A DNA stretch of 64,000 nucleotides from Sphingobacterium litopenaei (GCF_014692495.1 NZ_JACOIJ010000004.1:157923-221922), one strand, 5' to 3'. Shown: positions 37,867-46,972, counted from the first letter of the stretch. Translations and numbers: made by a program. The notes: a model not told the origin generated them from the letters alone.

Positions 37867-38478
37867 ATGAAAATAATTGCCATTGGTAGAAATTACATAG
37901 ATCACGCTAAAGAGTTAAATAATCCAGTTCCCGAGTCACCCGTTATCTTTATGAAACCCGACACTGCGGTTTTAAAAGACAATAAAGATTTCTATTATCC
38001 GGAGTTTTCTTCCGATGTACATTACGAATGCGAAGTGGTTTTCAGGATATGCAATGAAGGAAAACATGTTTCTAAAAAATTCGCACATAAGTATTATGAT
38101 GCTATAGGTTTAGGGATCGATTTTACGGCTAGAGATATTCAAGCTAAGCACAAGGAAAAAGGATTACCTTGGGAACTAGCAAAAGCTTTCGATCATTCGG
38201 CTGTAATTAGTCCTTTAATTACGAAAGAAGAATTTGAAAATATCAATGAAATTAAATTTTCATTGAGAAAAAATGGGGAAATTGTACAAGAAGGCAATAC
38301 GAAAGATATGATTTTCGATATTGATTCGTTAATAGTATATATATCGAAATTCATCACCCTTCGTAAAGGAGATTTAATCTACACAGGTACTCCTGTGGGG
38401 GTCGGTCCAATTGCTATTGGGGACAAATTCGAAGGATATATCGGGGACACATTGATGTTCACGACACAAATCAAATAA
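37867..38478 (+). CDS. Fumarylacetoacetate hydrolase (FAH)-family protein
   Basis: A 203-residue single-domain member of the FAH/acylpyruvase family. I use the ATG at 37867 (KIIAIGRNYIDHAKELNN), which matches the family start; the frame opens at 37786 but that would run through the promoter. Metal ligands are visible in YECEVVF (Glu pair) and GIDFTARDIQ (Asp), with the lid KAFDHSAVI and the terminal GDLIYTGTPVGVGPI. It probably hydrolyses or decarboxylates a 2-oxo acid such as oxaloacetate or acylpyruvate. The M23 gene follows after 1 base. Confidence 0.9.
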   Translation: MKIIAIGRNYIDHAKELNNPVPESPVIFMKPDTAVLKDNKDFYYPEFSSDVHYECEVVFRICNEGKHVSKKFAHKYYDAIGLGIDFTARDIQAKHKEKGLPWELAKAFDHSAVISPLITKEEFENINEIKFSLRKNGEIVQEGNTKDMIFDIDSLIVYISKFITLRKGDLIYTGTPVGVGPIAIGDKFEGYIGDTLMFTTQIK

Positions 38479-38479
38479 T

Positions 38480-40201
38480 ATGAAAAAATTAGGTTTTCTG
38501 TTGCTTGGAGTGGTAAGTACACTTTTTAACATCAAAGCACAGAATAAGAATATAATTGCATCACGTAATTATCCGCAAGGCTATTTTCGCAATCCATTGA
38601 ATATTGCTATGGATGCTTCGGGCACGTTTGCCGAGTTACGTAGCACACACTTTCATGGAGGCGATGATTACCGTACACAACAAAAAATTGGACTTCCTTT
38701 GCATGCTGCGGCTGAAGGTTTTGTTTCCAGAGTGCGTGTACAGATTGGCGGTGGCGGTAATGCAGTATATATTGACCATCCAAACGGATATACGACGGCG
38801 TACCTGCACATGGATTCTTTCAATGTGCAATTGACCCAAATCGTACGCGCAGAACAGTACAAACAGCAACGATTTGATGTAGATATTACACTTAGTCCAG
38901 ACCAAGTAAAATTAACAAAAGGCCAATTCATTGGTAATGCAGGAAATACGGGTGGTTCTGGAGGTCCTCATCTTCATTTCGAAATTCGGGATACCAAAAC
39001 ACAGCATCCACTGAACCCACAATTGTTTGGATTGCGTTTTGCTGATAAGTTCAATCCCACCATAAATAGTGTAATGATTTATGAGCTGAATGATAAACTA
39101 TTCAATGAATTCACACCAAGAAAAACCTTAGCAGTAAAAAGCATTGGTGCAGGAAGATATAGCTTGACACAAGCTACACCAATCCCTGTTTCAGGAAAAT
39201 TTGGATTAGGAATCAATACAATTGATAGACACCGTGCGGGAGGATTTCAAAATGGCGTATATTCTATTGAACTTTTTGTAGATGGACAAGTAATTTCTTC
39301 TGTTGTATTCGAAGAATTGGATTTTAACACCACACGTGCCATTCATTCTTATATCGATTATCCACATTGGAAAAGGACAAAGGCTAAAGTTCAAAAGTCT
39401 TTTAAAGATCCGGGAAATCCATTGGAAATATTCAAAACGCTTACAAATAATGGCGTAATTGAGTTGACAGAAAATAAAGTTTATAACGTCAAATATGTGG
39501 TAAAGGATGTTGCTGGCAACTGCAGTGAGTTAGATTTTAAAGTAGCAAATAATTCAATTGCAGCAAAAGCTGCTGTGCCTTTGAAAGGTAAAATGTTGGA
39601 ATACAATACCAATCATACGTTTTCTACGGAAAGCATAAAATTGGAAATTCCCAATGGAGTGTTATACGATAATTTGGACTTTGTATATGAGGAAGCTACT
39701 CAACTGCCCAATGCATATTCTGCATTGCACAAAGTGCACAATACATTAACTCCGCTGTTTTCATCTTATTCCTTGTCCATCAAACCCACAAATCTTCCAC
39801 CACTCTTGGAAAGTAAAGCTCTTATCGCCTCTACGGACGGAGGTGCTGAAGGCGGAAAATTTGAAAAGGGTTGGGTTATTGTTAACACCAGAAACTTCGG
39901 AAATTTCTATGTAGCTGTGGATACAATAGCACCGACTATTACCCCTCGAAATTTGGTAAATGGTAAAAATGTAGCCACACAAAGCAAAATTGATTTTACC
40001 ATTTCGGATAATTTTTCAGGGATACAATCCTTTAATGGCTATATCGATGACAAATGGGTTTTGATGGAATATGATTCCAAGAATAGACATCTATGGCATC
40101 GTTTTGATCCTTCATTGTCGAAAGGAGAACATATATTTAAATTGATTGTTAAAGACTGGAAAGATAACGAGAGAGTGTATGAGGCGAGGTTTACAAAGTA
40201 A
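38480..40201 (+). CDS. Secreted M23-family (LytM) metallopeptidase
   Basis: A 573-residue exported protein with a signal peptide (KKLGFLLLGVVSTLFNIKA-Q). The zinc peptidase domain is N-terminal: H59 and D63 in FHGGDDYR and the GGPHLHFEIR motif at about 162-171 supply the Zn ligands and catalytic His. The remaining 400 residues look like beta-rich domains with no family I recognise. It may cut peptidoglycan cross-links or regulate amidases. It is directly coupled to the FAH gene, a pairing with no obvious functional logic. Confidence 0.9.
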   Translation: MKKLGFLLLGVVSTLFNIKAQNKNIIASRNYPQGYFRNPLNIAMDASGTFAELRSTHFHGGDDYRTQQKIGLPLHAAAEGFVSRVRVQIGGGGNAVYIDHPNGYTTAYLHMDSFNVQLTQIVRAEQYKQQRFDVDITLSPDQVKLTKGQFIGNAGNTGGSGGPHLHFEIRDTKTQHPLNPQLFGLRFADKFNPTINSVMIYELNDKLFNEFTPRKTLAVKSIGAGRYSLTQATPIPVSGKFGLGINTIDRHRAGGFQNGVYSIELFVDGQVISSVVFEELDFNTTRAIHSYIDYPHWKRTKAKVQKSFKDPGNPLEIFKTLTNNGVIELTENKVYNVKYVVKDVAGNCSELDFKVANNSIAAKAAVPLKGKMLEYNTNHTFSTESIKLEIPNGVLYDNLDFVYEEATQLPNAYSALHKVHNTLTPLFSSYSLSIKPTNLPPLLESKALIASTDGGAEGGKFEKGWVIVNTRNFGNFYVAVDTIAPTITPRNLVNGKNVATQSKIDFTISDNFSGIQSFNGYIDDKWVLMEYDSKNRHLWHRFDPSLSKGEHIFKLIVKDWKDNERVYEARFTK

Positions 40202-40246
40202 ACAGTTAAAAGTTAACAGTTGTCAGTATTTAATCTCTAAGGCAAG

Positions 40247-40606
40247 ATGAAAATACAAAAATTTGAAGACATTCTAGCTTGGCAAAAAGCACAGAATCTT
40301 GCTATTTCTATATATTCTTCATTTAGAAATCTTAAAGATTTTTCCTTTAAAGATCAGATATGCAGAGCAACTGTTTCTATTTGAAATAATATAGCCGAAG
40401 GTTTTGATAGACAATCATCCAAAGAATTTATTAGGTTTTTATATATCGTATTAGGCTCATCAAGCGAAGTAAAATCAATGATTTATTTAGCTGAAAGGTT
40501 AGAATATATTAATCATACAAAAGCCACTGAACTTAATCAACAATGTACTGAAATATCTAAAATCATCACTGGTCTAATTAAATATTTAAAATCAACTGGT
40601 AACTGA
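40247..40606 (+). pseudogene. Four-helix-bundle protein (23S rRNA intervening-sequence family) with in-frame stop
   Basis: A 119-codon frame opening MKIQKFEDILAWQKAQNLA and continuing past a TGA at codon 46 (40382-40384) with NNIAEGFDRQSSKEF and LGSSSEVKSMIYLAERL, the signature of the S23/IVP four-helix-bundle family. The family has Ser-Ile-Ser-Asn-Asn at the stop, so TCA to TGA is the likely change. The reading frame is otherwise intact, so the mutation is recent or the base is an error. It is flanked by AACAGTTAAAAG- and ACTGACTACAGACAACT-type low-complexity sequence. Confidence 0.85.
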
Positions 40607-40633
40607 CTACAGACAACTAAAATACAACTAAAC

Positions 40634-41101
40634 ATGACAACATTAGAAATAGGCGCAAAAGCTCCAGAAATAATTGCAAAAAATCAAAAAGGTGAAACCA
40701 TAAACCTATCGGATTTCCTTGGAAAGAAAGTAATCTTATACTTCTACCCAAAAGATAATACGCCGGGCTGTACAACTGAAGCGTGCAATTTCAGAGATAA
40801 TTATCAATTCTTATTGGGCAAAGGATTTGAAGTATTAGGAGTAAGTATCGATAGCGAACAATCACATCAAAAATTCATTGCAAAATTTGAATTACCATTC
40901 AACTTATTAGCGGATGAAGACCAAAAAATCGTTAACGACTATGGTGTTTGGGTAGAGAAAAATATGTACGGTAAAAAGTATATGGGTACTGCCCGTACGA
41001 CGTTTGTCATTAACGAAGAAGGAGTAATTGAACATATCATCAAGAAGGTAGATAATAAGAATGCGTCTCAACAAATTTTGGACTTATACGAAGCCAAATA
41101 G
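40634..41101 (+). CDS. bcp: Thioredoxin-dependent thiol peroxidase (Bcp/PrxQ)
   Basis: A 155-residue peroxiredoxin reducing H2O2 and organic hydroperoxides. The peroxidatic Cys is C46 in YPKDNTPGCTTEAC and the resolving Cys is C51, the PrxQ spacing. The length is typical and no export signal is present, so it is cytosolic. It sits 40 bases before glyS. Confidence 0.95.
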   Translation: MTTLEIGAKAPEIIAKNQKGETINLSDFLGKKVILYFYPKDNTPGCTTEACNFRDNYQFLLGKGFEVLGVSIDSEQSHQKFIAKFELPFNLLADEDQKIVNDYGVWVEKNMYGKKYMGTARTTFVINEEGVIEHIIKKVDNKNASQQILDLYEAK

Positions 41102-41141
41102 CTGTTGATTTTTGACGTAGAATTTTATACTTTTACCCCTT

Positions 41142-42611
41142 ATGAGCAAACAAACAGACGACTTTTTCAAAAACATTATATCACACGCTAAAGAATACGG
41201 TTTTGTATTCCCTTCAAGTGAGATTTATGACGGTTTGAGTGCCGTATACGATTACGGACAATTAGGTTCAGAACTAAAAAATAACCTGAAGACATATTGG
41301 TGGAAATCCATGGTGCAGTTGAATGAAAACATTGTAGGTATCGATGCTGCAATCTTCATGCACCCTACGACTTGGAAAGCTTCTGGGCACGTAGATGGAT
41401 TCAATGATCCAATGATCGACAACAAAGATTCTAAAAAACGTTACCGTGCAGATCAATTGATTGAAGATAAAATCGATCGTTATGAAAAAGACGGTAAAAC
41501 AGATAAAGCAGCTCAATTACAAAAAGATTTAGATGATGCATTAAATGCAGATGATTTAGTGCGTTTGAAAACAATTATTGAGGAGCATAATATTGTATGC
41601 CCTATTTCGGGCACAAAAAACTGGACTGACGTACGTCAATTCAACTTGATGTTTGCTACGCAAATGGGCGCAATGGCTGATGGTGCTGAGCAAGTTTACT
41701 TACGACCGGAGACAGCACAAGGTATTTTTGTTAACTTTTTGAATGTTCAAAAAACCGGAAGAATGAAGATTCCTTTTGGTATCGCTCAAATCGGTAAAGC
41801 ATTCCGTAACGAGGTAATTGCTCGTCAATTTATCATGCGTATGCGCGAATTCGAACAAATGGAAATGCAATTCTTTGTACGTCCAGGTTCGGAAATGGAA
41901 TGGTACAACAAATGGAAAGAAACACGTTTAAAATGGCATTTGGCATTAGGAGCCGATGCTGCAAAATACCGTTACCACGATCACGCTAAATTGGCGCACT
42001 ATGCTAATGCAGCTGTAGATATCGAGTATGAATTCCCATTTGGTTTCAAAGAAGTGGAGGGTATCCACTCTCGTACTGACTTCGATTTGAAGCAACACCA
42101 AGAATATTCAAAACGCAAAATGCAGTATTTCGATCCTGAGATCAACCAAAATTACATCCCTTATGTAATCGAGACTTCGATTGGATTGGATCGTTTATTC
42201 TTGACTGTATTGGCAAATTCATTGGTTCACGAAGATCTTTCGACAGAAGAAAAACAAGATTCACGTGTGGTGTTGAAATTCCACCCTGCTATCGCTCCAG
42301 TGAAAGCGGCTGTATTACCATTGACTAAGAAAGATGGTCTTCCAGAAAAAGCACGTGAAATCATGGCAAAATTGAAATTGGATTACAACATTCAATACGA
42401 CGAGAAAGACGCTATAGGTAAACGTTACCGTCGTCAAGATGCAATCGGTACACCGTACTGTATTACTGTAGATCACCAATCATTAGAAGACAATATGGTT
42501 ACTATCCGTCACCGTGATTCTATGGAACAAGAACGTGTAGCTATCGAAGATTTAAGCCGTATTATCGGAGAGCGTGTTAGCTTAACAAGCTTGTTAGCAC
42601 AACTAGCATAA
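41142..42611 (+). CDS. glyS: Glycyl-tRNA synthetase (class II, single-chain alpha2 type)
   Basis: A 489-residue synthetase charging tRNA-Gly. Sequence blocks GFVFPSSEIYDGLSAVYDYGQLG, LRPETAQGIFVNF, IAQIGKAFRNEVIARQFIMRMREFEQMEMQFFV (motif 2) and ETSIGLDRLFL (motif 3) mark the eukaryote/archaea-like dimeric form found in Bacteroidota rather than the E. coli alpha2-beta2 type. An anticodon-binding domain occupies about 390-489. It would also be called glyQS in some databases. Confidence 0.96.
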   Translation: MSKQTDDFFKNIISHAKEYGFVFPSSEIYDGLSAVYDYGQLGSELKNNLKTYWWKSMVQLNENIVGIDAAIFMHPTTWKASGHVDGFNDPMIDNKDSKKRYRADQLIEDKIDRYEKDGKTDKAAQLQKDLDDALNADDLVRLKTIIEEHNIVCPISGTKNWTDVRQFNLMFATQMGAMADGAEQVYLRPETAQGIFVNFLNVQKTGRMKIPFGIAQIGKAFRNEVIARQFIMRMREFEQMEMQFFVRPGSEMEWYNKWKETRLKWHLALGADAAKYRYHDHAKLAHYANAAVDIEYEFPFGFKEVEGIHSRTDFDLKQHQEYSKRKMQYFDPEINQNYIPYVIETSIGLDRLFLTVLANSLVHEDLSTEEKQDSRVVLKFHPAIAPVKAAVLPLTKKDGLPEKAREIMAKLKLDYNIQYDEKDAIGKRYRRQDAIGTPYCITVDHQSLEDNMVTIRHRDSMEQERVAIEDLSRIIGERVSLTSLLAQLA

Positions 42612-42640
42612 TAGAGATTTCTCTACAAGATAAAGATTAA

Positions 42641-42680
42641 AGAGTAGCATAATTGCATATGCTACTCTTTTTATTTTTTA
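42641..42680 (+). terminator. Terminator after glyS
   Basis: AAAGAGTAGCAT/ATGCTACTCTTT, a perfect 12-bp stem, followed by TTATTTTTT. Confidence 0.9.
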
Positions 42681-42688
42681 TATTTGTG
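42681..42688 (+). promoter_or_regulatory. Possible -7 promoter element for the coiled-coil protein gene
   Basis: TATATTTG matches TAnnTTTG, 46 bases before the ATG. The only nearby -33 candidate (TTG at 42655-42657) is 23 bases away and falls within the glyS terminator. Confidence 0.35.
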
Positions 42689-42734
42689 TTAAATTTTTTA
42701 GCATCAAATAGCTAAAAATAAATACACAAACGAA

Positions 42735-43286
42735 ATGAAAACTCTAAAAGTTATAGCCCTCACCGCATTAGTTGCAATTTCAGGTATCGCAAAAGCCCAA
42801 CAACCAGTCCAAACAAATACATCTATCGAATCAACTAAGCCTGATACGATTACCCCTACTGTACTTACAGAAGAACAAAAACGTCTACAGGAAGAAGCGC
42901 TATTAAAAGCTAGTTTGGAAGCTCAAAAGGCTGCCCAAAAAGCAGAGAAAGAAAGATTAAAAGCCGAAAAAGAACTAAAAAAACGTCAAAAGGAAGTTGA
43001 AAAGCAAGCTAAAAAACTTCAAAAGCAACAAAAAGCACGTGAAAAAGCAACTAAAAAATTTGATAAAGCTTTAATAAAAGCAAACAAGCTGGAAAACAAT
43101 ATCAAAAAGCAAACTGCTAAAATTGAAAAATTAGAAGATGCTTTAGATAAAAAAATTCGTAGAAATCGAATTTCTGATATCGACAGAGAAAAAGAAATTA
43201 TCAAAATCAGTAAAGAGCAAATTAAATTGAAAGAACTAGAACAAGACTTTGAGAAGGCAGAAAGAGATGTTAAGAAATTAAGATAA
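42735..43286 (+). CDS. Secreted Lys/Glu-rich coiled-coil protein, unknown function
   Basis: A 183-residue protein with a signal peptide (KTLKVIALTALVAISGIAKA-Q). The mature part has a short Thr/Pro/Ser-rich segment (about 23-45), then from about 46 to the end a nearly continuous charged helix of AEKERLKAEKELKKRQ character, predicted to form a long coiled coil. No family is recognised. It is likely periplasmic and elongated; a structural or envelope-spacing role is possible but unproven. Confidence 0.72.
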   Translation: MKTLKVIALTALVAISGIAKAQQPVQTNTSIESTKPDTITPTVLTEEQKRLQEEALLKASLEAQKAAQKAEKERLKAEKELKKRQKEVEKQAKKLQKQQKAREKATKKFDKALIKANKLENNIKKQTAKIEKLEDALDKKIRRNRISDIDREKEIIKISKEQIKLKELEQDFEKAERDVKKLR

Positions 43287-43287
43287 C

Positions 43288-43320
43288 AAAAAAGGGGAAG
43301 TTGACTTCCTTTTTTATTTT
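43288..43320. terminator. Terminator between convergent genes
   Basis: AAAAAAGG-GGAAGT-TG-ACTTCC-TTTTTT type hairpin with A- and T-runs at both sides, between the coiled-coil gene (+) and argE (-), whose stop codon it reaches. Confidence 0.75.
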
Positions 43321-44384
43321 AAGACTTTGCCTAATAATTCTATATAAAACTTAATTCCTTCTTCTATTTCCTTCAGATAGATAAATTCATCCGCAGTGTG
43401 CGAACGTGCCGAATCTCCTGGCCCCACTTTGATAGAAGGAATTGGTAAAAGAGCTTGATCACTCATTGTGGGACTGCCATACATCTTCTTACCCATGGAT
43501 AAGCCTGCTTGAACGATTGGATGTTCTACAGGTATCGTTGATGGATTTAAACGTGTAGATCGCGCCTTCACGTCAGATTTTACATGAGTTTGGATAATAT
43601 CCAACACCTCTATATTAGAATAAACATCCGTTGTACGAACATCCACCACGAAATTACATTCTGCTGGAACAACATTGTGTTGTGACCCTGCATTGATAAC
43701 CGTGACAGACATTTTCACAGGACCTAAGAATTCCGATTCTTTTGGGAATTTATAGGTATTAAACCAATTGATATCTTCAATAGCTTTATAAATCGCATTG
43801 ACACCTTCTTCACGCGCAGCATGACCAGATTCGCCCTGAGCGGTACAATCTAAGACCATTAGACCTTTTTCTGCTACAGCTAAATCCAATAGTGTCGGTT
43901 CGCCTACAATTGCAAAATCACATGGATGCACATGCTTGTATGCTCCCTCTATACCATTTTTTCCTGAAACCTCTTCTTCTGCCGAGGCGATTAAACAGAT
44001 ATTATAGGCTAGATTTTCGTCATTGAAGTAATATAAAAAGGTAGCTATCAACGAAACCAAACAACCACCAGCATCGTTAGAACCCAATCCATAGAGTTTA
44101 TTATCTTCGATAATTGCTTTAAATGGATCTTTGGTATAGCCAGGATTTGGTTTTACTGTATCGTGATGCGAATTTAAAAGAATAGTAGGTTTCGAAGGAT
44201 CAAAATGTGTATTATAAGCAATTACGTTATTTCCTACTTGATTATTCGAAATCCCACGTTCGATAAGAAAACTACTGATACAATCCGCAGTTTGTTCCTC
44301 CTCCCTACTAAAAGAAGGAATCTCTATCAGCTGTGCCAATAGAGATTTACTATCTTCAATAAGTTGATCTATATTTTTATTCAT
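43314..44384 (-). CDS. argE: M20-family N-acyl-ornithine (or citrulline) deacylase, ArgE-type
   Basis: A 356-residue zinc peptidase-family enzyme. Metal ligands and catalytic residues are visible in LLNSHHDTVKPN (His, Asp), GLGSNDAGGC and ASAEEEVSGKNG (Glu pair). In arginine pathways that use an acylornithine carbamoyltransferase, the substrate would be N-acylcitrulline rather than acylornithine. It is the last gene of the arg operon; the start overlaps proC by 8 bases. Confidence 0.92.
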   Translation of the reverse strand: MNKNIDQLIEDSKSLLAQLIEIPSFSREEEQTADCISSFLIERGISNNQVGNNVIAYNTHFDPSKPTILLNSHHDTVKPNPGYTKDPFKAIIEDNKLYGLGSNDAGGCLVSLIATFLYYFNDENLAYNICLIASAEEEVSGKNGIEGAYKHVHPCDFAIVGEPTLLDLAVAEKGLMVLDCTAQGESGHAAREEGVNAIYKAIEDINWFNTYKFPKESEFLGPVKMSVTVINAGSQHNVVPAECNFVVDVRTTDVYSNIEVLDIIQTHVKSDVKARSTRLNPSTIPVEHPIVQAGLSMGKKMYGSPTMSDQALLPIPSIKVGPGDSARSHTADEFIYLKEIEEGIKFYIELLGKVLK

Positions 44385-45177
44385 TATATAGTCCGCCAGC
44401 TTTTTTCGCTGACAATTTAATTCCTTTGATGAAGGCAGAGCTCAATCCATTATGCTCCATTTCGTTTAATCCTGCAATAGTACAGCCTTTAGGTGAAGTT
44501 ACTTTATCAATTTCACTCTCTGGGTGGCTATTCGTCTGTAATAACAAATCTGCGGCACCTTTTGCCGTTTGAATGGCCATTTTTAAAGCATCATGCGCAT
44601 GAAAGCCTATTTCAACACCACCTTGGGAAGCGGCACGAATAGCACGCAAGAAGAACGCAATACCACAAGCACATAAAGCTGTAGCAGAAGTCATTAAATC
44701 TTCGTTAATAACCACTACCGAACCTACGGCTTCAAATAACTTTTCAACTTGGTTTACCGCTTGATCACTTGCATTATCTGTTGCTATACAAGTCATAGAC
44801 TGCCCAATAGCAATAGCCGTATTTGGCATTGCACGCACGACAATCTTATCCTGACCTAAAATTTCTTTTACATCCTGACAAGAAACTCCTGAAGCTACAG
44901 AAACAATAATTTGGTGGGGTTCTACCATCGCTGAAATATCCTCCATAACTTTTTTAATCTGTTGTGGAAGAACTGCCAAAACAAAGATTTCAGCGCCTTT
45001 AATCGCTTCAGAATTATCCGCACTCACACCAAAACCCAACGCAGCTTCTTCTGTTAAAGAAGCTAAAGTTCTACGTGTTAAGACGATATTTTCAGCCTTG
45101 TAAATATTAGATTTCACCAAGCCTTTAGCTAATGATAAACCGATATTTCCCGATCCTATTATTGTTATCTTGCTCAT
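44377..45177 (-). CDS. proC: Pyrroline-5-carboxylate reductase
   Basis: A 266-residue NAD(P)H enzyme that completes proline synthesis. The Rossmann loop is IGSGNIGLSLAKGL (about 6-19); RAMPNTAIAIGQSMT and the signature region VTSPKGCTIAGLNEMEHNG near the C terminus are intact. It lies inside the arg operon, between argB and argE, which ties proline and arginine supply together. Confidence 0.95.
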   Translation of the reverse strand: MSKITIIGSGNIGLSLAKGLVKSNIYKAENIVLTRRTLASLTEEAALGFGVSADNSEAIKGAEIFVLAVLPQQIKKVMEDISAMVEPHQIIVSVASGVSCQDVKEILGQDKIVVRAMPNTAIAIGQSMTCIATDNASDQAVNQVEKLFEAVGSVVVINEDLMTSATALCACGIAFFLRAIRAASQGGVEIGFHAHDALKMAIQTAKGAADLLLQTNSHPESEIDKVTSPKGCTIAGLNEMEHNGLSSAFIKGIKLSAKKAGGLYNE

Positions 45178-45198
45178 GATTTAGGTTTGTAAAATTAA

Positions 45199-45996
45199 TT
45201 ACTTATTGATAAGACAGGTTCCGAATTTTTGCTGTTGAAACAAATGCAAATTCGAAGCATTGCCTATATATACGGATTTAACTCCTTTGTTTATCGCATC
45301 AAATGCATTTTGCAATTTCGGAATCATTCCATCACTAATAATACCGCGTTCTTTATATTTTGAAAAATCCTTAGCAGTAATATTTTCAATGACCGAATTT
45401 TCGTCATTCACATCCATTAACACGCCATTTTTCTCAAAACAGTAAATTAAACAGGTTTCATAATGATCCGCCATTGCTGTAGACAAAGCAGAAGCAATAG
45501 TATCTGCATTTGTGTTTAGCAGCTGTCCACTACCATTGTGCGTAATAGCGGAAAAAATAGGAGTGAAACCTGCGTCTAGGAATTTCTTAATCGCCAAGGA
45601 ATTTACAGAATCCGCTAAGATATCACCTGCAAAACCGTAATCGATTTCCTTTACCGGACGCTTTACCGCTTTGATCACATTTCCGTCTGCTCCACTCAAA
45701 CCGATAGCATCGCATTTATATTTCTGTAGCGTTGCCACAATATTCTTGTTGGTTAGACCAGCATAAACCATCGTCACCACGTCTAGCATTTCCTTATCTG
45801 TAATACGACGTCCTTCGACCATTTTCGCTTCTAAACCTAATTTGGAAGCTATACGAGTTGCAATCTTACCACCACCATGTACCAAGATTTTTTTTCCTGG
45901 AATGGCTGCAAATTTTTCTAAGAAAGCTTCTAATTGAATATCATCATCAATTACATTACCACCGATTTTAATAATATTCAATGTACTATTTGACAT
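45199..45996 (-). CDS. argB: N-acetylglutamate kinase (possibly N-succinylglutamate kinase)
   Basis: A 265-residue amino-acid kinase family member. Motifs are the N-terminal IKIGGNVIDDD with phosphate-binding Lys and Gly, HGGGKIATRIASKLG, and the substrate loop VKMVEGRR-type segment KMVEGRRITDKEM. No N-terminal arginine-sensing helix is present, so classic Arg inhibition is unlikely. The neighbouring carbamoyltransferase hints that the acyl group may be succinyl. Confidence 0.93.
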   Translation of the reverse strand: MSNSTLNIIKIGGNVIDDDIQLEAFLEKFAAIPGKKILVHGGGKIATRIASKLGLEAKMVEGRRITDKEMLDVVTMVYAGLTNKNIVATLQKYKCDAIGLSGADGNVIKAVKRPVKEIDYGFAGDILADSVNSLAIKKFLDAGFTPIFSAITHNGSGQLLNTNADTIASALSTAMADHYETCLIYCFEKNGVLMDVNDENSVIENITAKDFSKYKERGIISDGMIPKLQNAFDAINKGVKSVYIGNASNLHLFQQQKFGTCLINK

Positions 45997-46006
45997 ACTT
46001 ATCTGC

Positions 46007-46972
46007 TTATTTATTTAGACTTTCTAACATTCTTTTCAATACAACTTGCGCAGCCCACACACGGTTGCTCGCTTCCTTGATCACCAATGAATTAGGACCA
46101 TCCAAGATTTCAGAAGACAATTCTAAATCGCGACGAACAGGAAGACAGTGCATTACTTTAGCATCATTTGTCAATGCTAGCTTTTTGTTGTCCATCATCC
46201 AATTTTCACTTACTGGATAGACTTGACCGTATTCTTTGTACGAAGACCAGTTTTTTACATATACAAAATCAGCACGAGCTAATGCTTCATCCAGATTATT
46301 GGTAATAGTAGCCCCTTTAGTGAAATCTTCTGCTAAGTCATATCCTTCAGGATGAGCAACAGTGAAGTCAACCAAACCTTGCTCTTGTGCTTTTGACATC
46401 CATTCCGCAAATGAATTTGGCACTGCTTGTGGCAATGCTTTCACATGTGGAGCCCAAGCCAATACCACTTTTGGTTTAGCTACTTTTTTGTGCTCAGTAA
46501 TCGTAATTAAATCAGTCAAACTTTGTAATGGGTGACGTGTTGCACTTTCTAACGAAACTACTGGAACACCACAGAATTTGATAAACTTGTTGAACAAATC
46601 TTCGGTATAATCCGCTTCTTTATCTTTCAATGAAGGAAATGAACGCAAACCTAAGATATCACAGTATTCGCCCATGACAGCAGCAGCCTCACGAATGTGC
46701 TCTACTGTTGTACCATTCATCACCACACCATCCTGAGTTTCCAAAGCCCAGCCATCTTTGTCCATATTCATGACCATTACGTTCATGCCCAGGTTCATAG
46801 CTGCTTTTTGCGTACTAAGACGTGTACGTAAGCTTGGGTTTAAGAATACCAAACCTAACATTTTATGTTTACCTAAGGCTTCATTCGCATTAGGATTTGC
46901 TTTTAATTCTAAAGCTTCTTTGACGATAGCATCCAAACTATCAACATCCGCTACGGAGAAAAACTTTTTCAT
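46007..46972 (-). CDS. argF': N-acetylornithine/N-succinylornithine carbamoyltransferase
   Basis: A 321-residue transcarbamylase. The carbamoyl-phosphate motif is SLRTR (in FLNPSLRTRLSTQ) in place of STRTR, and HCLPVRRD replaces the HCLPA of ornithine enzymes; both mark the acylornithine branch. Residue 90, the known specificity position (Pro in B. fragilis succinylornithine enzyme, Glu in the Xanthomonas acetylornithine enzyme), is Val here, so succinylornithine seems likelier than acetylornithine. That specificity reading is inference from recalled literature. Confidence 0.93.
   Translation of the reverse strand: MKKFFSVADVDSLDAIVKEALELKANPNANEALGKHKMLGLVFLNPSLRTRLSTQKAAMNLGMNVMVMNMDKDGWALETQDGVVMNGTTVEHIREAAAVMGEYCDILGLRSFPSLKDKEADYTEDLFNKFIKFCGVPVVSLESATRHPLQSLTDLITITEHKKVAKPKVVLAWAPHVKALPQAVPNSFAEWMSKAQEQGLVDFTVAHPEGYDLAEDFTKGATITNNLDEALARADFVYVKNWSSYKEYGQVYPVSENWMMDNKKLALTNDAKVMHCLPVRRDLELSSEILDGPNSLVIKEASNRVWAAQVVLKRMLESLNK

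Noticed and set aside
40382..40384. TGA recoded as selenocysteine or tryptophan
   Set aside because: The family has Ser at this position, no SECIS-like stem is visible, and other genes in the window use TGA only as stop.
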